This document shows positions 59,424 through 64,000 of a DNA stretch of 64,000 nucleotides, in pieces. The stretch comes from Promicromonospora sp. AC04 (lineage in GTDB: Bacteria; Actinomycetota; Actinomycetes; Actinomycetales; Cellulomonadaceae), in contig NZ_QBUG01000005.1 in the NCBI RefSeq assembly GCF_003058225.1, positions 432,850 through 496,849 of the forward strand. The letters run 5' to 3'. A program made the position numbers and the translations under genes. Position 1 is the first letter of the stretch. The number at the start of each line of letters is the position of its first letter. Under the pieces are notes generated by a model. The model ran no database searches and had not been told where the DNA came from. It worked only from the letters and a program-made list of their open reading frames with translations.

Positions 59424-62387
59424 CTACGCCGGGACTATGTTGACCAGGTTGGGGGCGCGGACGATCACCTTGCGGACGCCACGGCCGTCCAGGAACTTGA
59501 CCACGTTCGGCTCGGCCAGGGCCGCCGCCTCCAGGTCGTCCGCGGAGATGTCCGGGGCGACCTCGAAGCGGGCGCGGACCTTGCCCTGCACCTGGACCAC
59601 GCAGGTCACGGTGTCCTGGACGAGGTACTCGGCGTCGGCCGTCGGGAACGGCGCGTGCGCCAGCGAGGACTCGTGGCCGAGCCGGGACCACAGCTCCTCC
59701 GCGATGTGCGGCGCGATGGGCGCCGTCATCAGGACGAGCGGCTCAACGGCCGTGCGCGGCACGGCTGACAGCCCCGTGAGGTGGTTGTTCAGCGTGATGA
59801 GCTTGGCGATGGCGGTGTTCGGCCGCATGTTCTCCATCTCGACGCGGACGTCGGCGATGGTGCGGTGCACGGCGCGCAGCGTCGCGGTGTCGGGCTCATC
59901 GTCCGTCACCGTGAGCTCGCCGGTCTCCTCCGAGACGACGTTGCGCCACAGCCGCTGCAGGAACCGCTGCGACCCGACGACGGCGCGCGTCTCCCACGGG
60001 CGCGACAGGTCCAGCGGGCCCATCGACATCTCGTAGACGCGGAACGTGTCGGCGCCGTACTGCTCGTACATGTCGTCGGGTGTCACCACGTTCTTCAGCG
60101 ACTTGCCCATCTTCCCGTACTCACGGTTGACGGGCTGGCCCTGCCAGGTGAACCCCGACTGCTCGTCGCCCTCTACCTCCTCGGCCGGCACGTACTGCCC
60201 GCGCGAGTCGGTGTATGCGTACGCCTGGATGTAGCCCTGGTTGAAGAGCTTGCCGAACGGCTCGATGCCCGTCACATGGCCCAGGTCGAACAGGACCTTG
60301 TGCCAGAACCGCGCGTACAGCAGGTGCAGCACCGCGTGCTCCACACCGCCCACGTAGAGGTCGACGCCGCCGGCCGGGCCGGACGTCGGGTTGTGCTGCG
60401 GCCCCAGCCAGTACTGCTCGAGCTCGGGGAGCGCCGCCGCCCCGGTCTCGGTGGGGTCGAGGTAGCGCAGGTAGTACCAGCACGACCCGGCCCAGTTGGG
60501 CATCGTGTTCGTGTCGCGGCGGTACTTCTTGGGCCCGTCGCCCAGGTCGAGGGTGACGTGCACCCAGTCGTCGTTGCGGCCCAGCGGCGCCTCCGGCTCG
60601 GAGTTCGCGTCCTCGGGGTCGAAGGTGCGCGGCGCGTAGTCCGGTACGTCCGGCAGGTCCACCGGGAGCATCGCGTCCGGGATCGCCACCGGCCGGTCGT
60701 TCTCGTCCCAGACCACCGGGAACGGCTCGCCCCAGTAGCGCTGGCGGCTGAACAGCCAGTCGTTTAGGCGGTAGGTGGTGGTGCCCTCGCCGATGTTCTT
60801 GCTCTCCAGCCAGGCGATGATCCTGGCCTTGGCCTCGACCACGCCCAGGCCGTCGAGCGAGATCTCGTCGTTCGAGGAGCGTACGGTGACGCCGTCGCCC
60901 GCGTACGCCCCGGTGTGGTCCTCCGGCAGGCCCTCGGCGGGCTCGACCGTGTAGATCACCGGCAGGTCGTAGGCCTCGGCGAACGCGAAGTCGCGCTCGT
61001 CGCCGCCCGGCACGGCCATGATGGCGCCGGTCCCGTAGCCCATGAGCACGTAGTCCGCGGTGAAGACCGGGACCTGCAGGCCGCTGACCGGGTTGACGGC
61101 CAGGTGGCCGGTGAACACGCCGGTCTTCTTGCCGGCGTCGGCCTGCCGCTCGACGGCGGTCTTGGCGGACGCCTCGCGGCGGTAGGCGGCGACGGCCTCG
61201 ATCGGGGTGTCGTACCCGCCGGTCCACGCGGAGCGCGTGCCGTCGGGCCAGGCCGACGGGACCTCGTCCAGCAGCGGGTGCTCCGGGGCGACCACCATGA
61301 ACGTGGCACCGAACAGCGTGTCGGGGCGGGTGGTGAAGACCTCCAGCGAGCCCGCCGCACCGGCCGGGTCGCCCTCGGCGGTCCCGACGACGTCGAACCG
61401 CACGTTGGCGCCCGTGGACCGGCCGATCCAGTTGCGCTGCATCGACTTGACCTTCTCCGGCCAGTCGATGAGCGCCAGATCGTCCGTGAGGCGGTCCGCG
61501 TAGGCGGTGATGCGCATCTTCCACTGCCGCAGGCTGCGCTGGAACACAGGGAAGTTGCCGCGCTCGGACCGGCCGTCGGAGGTGACCTCCTCGTTCGCGA
61601 GCACGGTACCCAGCCCCGGGCACCAGTTCACCGGAGAGGAGTCCACGTAGGCGAGGCGCTGCGCGTCGATGACGTCGCGCTGCTCGAGCTCGCTGAGCGC
61701 GGACCAGACTGCGCCGCCGGTGTTGTCGCCGTCGTGCCCGGGGACGGGGCGCGTGCCCGCGGCCAGCTCCGCGCGCAGCTCGGTGATGGGGCGAGCCCGG
61801 CCGCGGCCGTCCCCGGTACCCGTCGAGGGGCCGGGACGCTCGGCGTCGGCGTCGTACCAGGAGTCGAAGATCTGAAGGAAGATCCACTGCGTCCAGCGGA
61901 CGTACTCCGGGTCGATGGTGGCGAACGTCCGGCGTGAGTCGTGGCCCAGGCCGAGTCGGCGCAGCTGACGCCGCATGTTGATGATGTTGGCCTCGGTGGT
62001 GGTGCGCGGGTGCTGGCCCGTCTGCACGGCGTACTGCTCGGCGGGCAGGCCGAACGCGTCGTAGCCCAGCGCGTGCAGCACGTTGTCGCCGCGCATGCGG
62101 CGGAACCGCCCGGTCACGTCCGTGGCGATGTAGCCCAGCGGGTGGCCCACGTGCAGGCCCGCACCCGAGGGGTACGGGAACATGTCCATGATGAAGTACG
62201 GGTCGCCCTTCGCCGGGCTCCCGCCCGGCCCCGTAAGTCGCCCCTCCGGGTTCGCCGCGTGGAACGTGCCCCGCTCCTCCCAGATGTCCTGCCAGCGCAG
62301 CTCGATCTGCTGCGCGAGGGTGGGGGTGTAGCGGAAACGGGGTTCGTCAGGAGACGTGGTGCGCTCGGGTGCGTCGGGCATGGTCAC
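59424..62387 (-). CDS. leuS: Leucyl-tRNA synthetase
   Basis: 987 residues from the GTG at 62387. Class I signatures: [17 protein letters not shown] (HIGH-type HVGH) and [12 protein letters not shown] (KMSKS-type). A CP1 editing domain with [20 protein letters not shown] lies between, with the anticodon-binding domain at the C-terminus. TAGACT (62395-62400, minus strand) lies 7 bases before the GTG, so the start is set there; the ATG two codons later is the alternative. No T-box is visible. Confidence 0.98.
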   Translation of the reverse strand: MTMPDAPERTTSPDEPRFRYTPTLAQQIELRWQDIWEERGTFHAANPEGRLTGPGGSPAKGDPYFIMDMFPYPSGAGLHVGHPLGYIATDVTGRFRRMRGDNVLHALGYDAFGLPAEQYAVQTGQHPRTTTEANIINMRRQLRRLGLGHDSRRTFATIDPEYVRWTQWIFLQIFDSWYDADAERPGPSTGTGDGRGRARPITELRAELAAGTRPVPGHDGDNTGGAVWSALSELEQRDVIDAQRLAYVDSSPVNWCPGLGTVLANEEVTSDGRSERGNFPVFQRSLRQWKMRITAYADRLTDDLALIDWPEKVKSMQRNWIGRSTGANVRFDVVGTAEGDPAGAAGSLEVFTTRPDTLFGATFMVVAPEHPLLDEVPSAWPDGTRSAWTGGYDTPIEAVAAYRREASAKTAVERQADAGKKTGVFTGHLAVNPVSGLQVPVFTADYVLMGYGTGAIMAVPGGDERDFAFAEAYDLPVIYTVEPAEGLPEDHTGAYAGDGVTVRSSNDEISLDGLGVVEAKARIIAWLESKNIGEGTTTYRLNDWLFSRQRYWGEPFPVVWDENDRPVAIPDAMLPVDLPDVPDYAPRTFDPEDANSEPEAPLGRNDDWVHVTLDLGDGPKKYRRDTNTMPNWAGSCWYYLRYLDPTETGAAALPELEQYWLGPQHNPTSGPAGGVDLYVGGVEHAVLHLLYARFWHKVLFDLGHVTGIEPFGKLFNQGYIQAYAYTDSRGQYVPAEEVEGDEQSGFTWQGQPVNREYGKMGKSLKNVVTPDDMYEQYGADTFRVYEMSMGPLDLSRPWETRAVVGSQRFLQRLWRNVVSEETGELTVTDDEPDTATLRAVHRTIADVRVEMENMRPNTAIAKLITLNNHLTGLSAVPRTAVEPLVLMTAPIAPHIAEELWSRLGHESSLAHAPFPTADAEYLVQDTVTCVVQVQGKVRARFEVAPDISADDLEAAALAEPNVVKFLDGRGVRKVIVRAPNLVNIVPA

Positions 62388-62394
62388 CCGCCCG

Positions 62395-62400
62395 AGTCTA
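62395..62400 (-). promoter_or_regulatory. -10 element of leaderless leuS
   Basis: TAGACT on the minus strand, 7 bases before the GTG at 62387. Confidence 0.5.
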
Positions 62401-62507
62401 CCGATTGCGCGGGTGCCCGGCCTCGGTTGTCCACAGGCACCAAGGTTCATCCGACATTCGCCCGCGCCTCCCCCGAAGTTCTCTCCTCGAGTGCTCGAAT
62501 TGCCCGC

Positions 62508-63839
62508 ATGATGCCCTCGTTGCGAAAGTTCCTCGCCACCAGCATCGCCGCCGCCGCCGTGTGGACGGCCTCGACCGCTGACGCCGCTCCGCTGCCCCCG
62601 GTGACCGACGCCCGGCCGGTCACGACAGAGCCGACGACGCACCATCCGCGCGCCGATCACGTCGTCTTCCTCGCGCTCGACGGGTTCGACGTCGAGTACC
62701 TCGACCTGGTCCGCGACGGTGTCGCGGAGATGCCGAACCTGGGTCGCCTCCTGCGCCAGGGCAGCGTCACCACCTCGACCGGCGTGATGACCTCGATCAC
62801 CAACCCGTCGTGGTCGTCAGTGGCGACCGGCGCCTGGCCGGAGACCCATCACAACACCGCGTACTGGTTCGACCCGGCGACCAACACTGCCCGCGGCCAG
62901 CAGCGCGACATCGCCGTGCCCACCATCGCGCAGTCGGTCCGGGAGCAGGGCGGCACAGTGTTCTCCGCGCAGTGGTTCATCCTGCAGAACTACGGCGTCA
63001 CCTTCGGCGACCCCGACGGCCTGTACACGCAGCCCGGCGGCGACTGCGCCCGCCGCACCGACGACGCCGTCGCCGTGCTGCGCGGCGAGCCCGTCAGCTC
63101 GGGCGGGCAGCTGGTCACCGCGAACGGCATCCCCGAGCTCATGACGGTCTACTGCGACACGCTGGACGCGATCGGGCACGACGGCGGCGACGCCGACCCG
63201 CGCATCCCCGGCGCCCTGGAGGACATCGACCGGCAGATCGGGCGCATCGTCGCGGCCACGAAGGAAGCGGGCGTCCACCGCCGCACCGCGTTCGTCATCA
63301 CGGGCGACCACGGCATGACGACCTTCGACAGGGGCTTCGGCGCAGAGGGACTCGCCGCGATCGAGGCGGCCGGGTTCACGCCACAGGTCCTCACCAGCGG
63401 CCAGTCGCCGGCGCCCGGCACCGACGTCGCGATAGTCGTCGGCGGCGTCGCGGACGTGCGGATCATCGGCGAGCGGGTGGGCGACCCGGCCGCCGTCGGG
63501 CGCCTGGAGCAGGCGCTGAAGGCGCTGCCGCAGGTGCGGAACGTCTTCGACAGGGCCGACCAGCGACGCATGCAGATGAGCCCGAACCACGGCGACCTGC
63601 TCGTGGAGCCCGAGCCGGGCTGGTCGTTCGGGTCCACGCCCGCCGACCCGGCCGGGCGGCACGGCGCGACCACCGAGCTGCACATCCCGCTGGTCCTGGC
63701 CGGCGCGGGTGTCCGGCCGGGCGTGCACCCGTACGACCCGCGGCACATCGACATCGCACCGACGATCTCGGCGCTGCTGGGCTACGCACCGCCGTCGGGC
63801 AGCGAGGGTCGTGTGCTGCACGAGGCCCTGCGCCGCTGA
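62508..63839 (+). CDS. Secreted type I phosphodiesterase/nucleotide pyrophosphatase-family protein
   Basis: 443 residues with a signal peptide (ending TADAAP). Alkaline-phosphatase superfamily metal ligands: Asp in LALDGFD, a nucleophile Thr/Ser in [10 protein letters not shown], Asp and His in [17 protein letters not shown], and a late His in GRHGAT. It cleaves phosphodiesters outside the cell; the substrate is unknown. ATG at 62508 (or 62511). It is divergent from leuS. Confidence 0.9.
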   Translation: MMPSLRKFLATSIAAAAVWTASTADAAPLPPVTDARPVTTEPTTHHPRADHVVFLALDGFDVEYLDLVRDGVAEMPNLGRLLRQGSVTTSTGVMTSITNPSWSSVATGAWPETHHNTAYWFDPATNTARGQQRDIAVPTIAQSVREQGGTVFSAQWFILQNYGVTFGDPDGLYTQPGGDCARRTDDAVAVLRGEPVSSGGQLVTANGIPELMTVYCDTLDAIGHDGGDADPRIPGALEDIDRQIGRIVAATKEAGVHRRTAFVITGDHGMTTFDRGFGAEGLAAIEAAGFTPQVLTSGQSPAPGTDVAIVVGGVADVRIIGERVGDPAAVGRLEQALKALPQVRNVFDRADQRRMQMSPNHGDLLVEPEPGWSFGSTPADPAGRHGATTELHIPLVLAGAGVRPGVHPYDPRHIDIAPTISALLGYAPPSGSEGRVLHEALRR

Positions 63840-63890
63840 GCGACAACCGTGCCGCGGGGGTGACAGTACAAGGACGGGACGTGTTGCTGT

Positions 63891-63907
63891 GCGTTGACAA
63901 TGTCTAC
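63891..63907. repeat. Second copy of the palindrome core GCGTTGACAATGTCTAC
   Basis: Matches the centre of the 6168-6250 palindrome at 16 of 17 bases. Flanking TGACAGTA (63861-63868) and TACTGTCA (63905-63912) are inverted repeats, and AATGTCTACTG recurs at about 63,980. The element seems to continue past the window end. The rest of 63,840-64,000 has no gene. Confidence 0.5.
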
Positions 63908-64000
63908 TGTCAGTGTTTCGGGTGGCTGGTCTGGGACTGGCTGGTCAGGCTGGCGTCTGCCGCCTGGCGCGTGTGACTCAAATGTCTACTGGCCCTCACC

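Overview
The window is a high-GC actinobacterial chromosome segment. Its gene content and order, the mycothiol-era enzymes, the CIRCE/HrcA control, the LAQTG sortase signal and the many leaderless starts fit a member of the Micrococcales such as a Promicromonosporaceae or Cellulomonadaceae relative. The genus is an inference; no rRNA is present.

The backbone is a conserved housekeeping block, mostly on the minus strand and read from right to left: leuS, a HerA-like ATPase (plus strand), degV, comEA, comEC, holA, rpsT (plus strand), lepA, hemW, hrcA-dnaJ-rsmE, HIT-phoH-ybeY-CNNM-era, and leuA with a leucine leader peptide. Extra genes interrupt this block at several points.

Region by region. 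1-4,500: TetR regulator (cut by the window edge), EamA exporter, SRPBCC protein, GNAT, DUF3626 protein, LAQTG-anchored repeat protein. 4,510-8,343: membrane Ser/Thr kinase, a giant palindrome, leuA and its leader. 8,360-14,160: membrane/LRV protein, a decayed phosphopantetheinyl transferase, alpha/beta hydrolase, unusual P450. 14,234-18,562: era operon. 18,807-21,379: a membrane protein with three helix-hairpin-helix repeats coupled to an OmpA-like protein. 21,454-24,524: rsmE, dnaJ, hrcA, CIRCE. 24,814-31,781: small ORF, LAL regulator, DUF3097, three proline-rich membrane proteins. 31,911-35,179: hemW, lepA. 35,326-46,621: accessory stretch with two CNNM proteins, a DinB/MDMPI protein, the ATP-grasp/alpha-E/transglutaminase operon, a phosphotransferase, a repeat array, a hydrolase, two PemK/MazF-like proteins and a cation antiporter. 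46,722-54,460: rpsT, holA, three secreted-protein genes and comEC/comEA. 54,718-64,000: hydrolase, degV, HerA-like, DUF3800, leuS, phosphodiesterase.

Two genome-style features stand out. First, many genes have TANNNT 6-9 bases before the start codon and no Shine-Dalgarno sequence, which predicts leaderless mRNAs. Second, many transcription-unit ends carry a very long, nearly perfect inverted repeat, and three of these belong to one sequence family. The best candidates for undescribed biology are the HhH/OmpA pair, the secreted trio inserted between comEC and holA, the LAQTG protein facing the kinase, and the palindrome and repeat elements. No tRNA, rRNA, CRISPR array, transposase or prophage was found. 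No stretch over 300 bases lacks a gene, except 10,463-11,082, which holds only the pseudogene.
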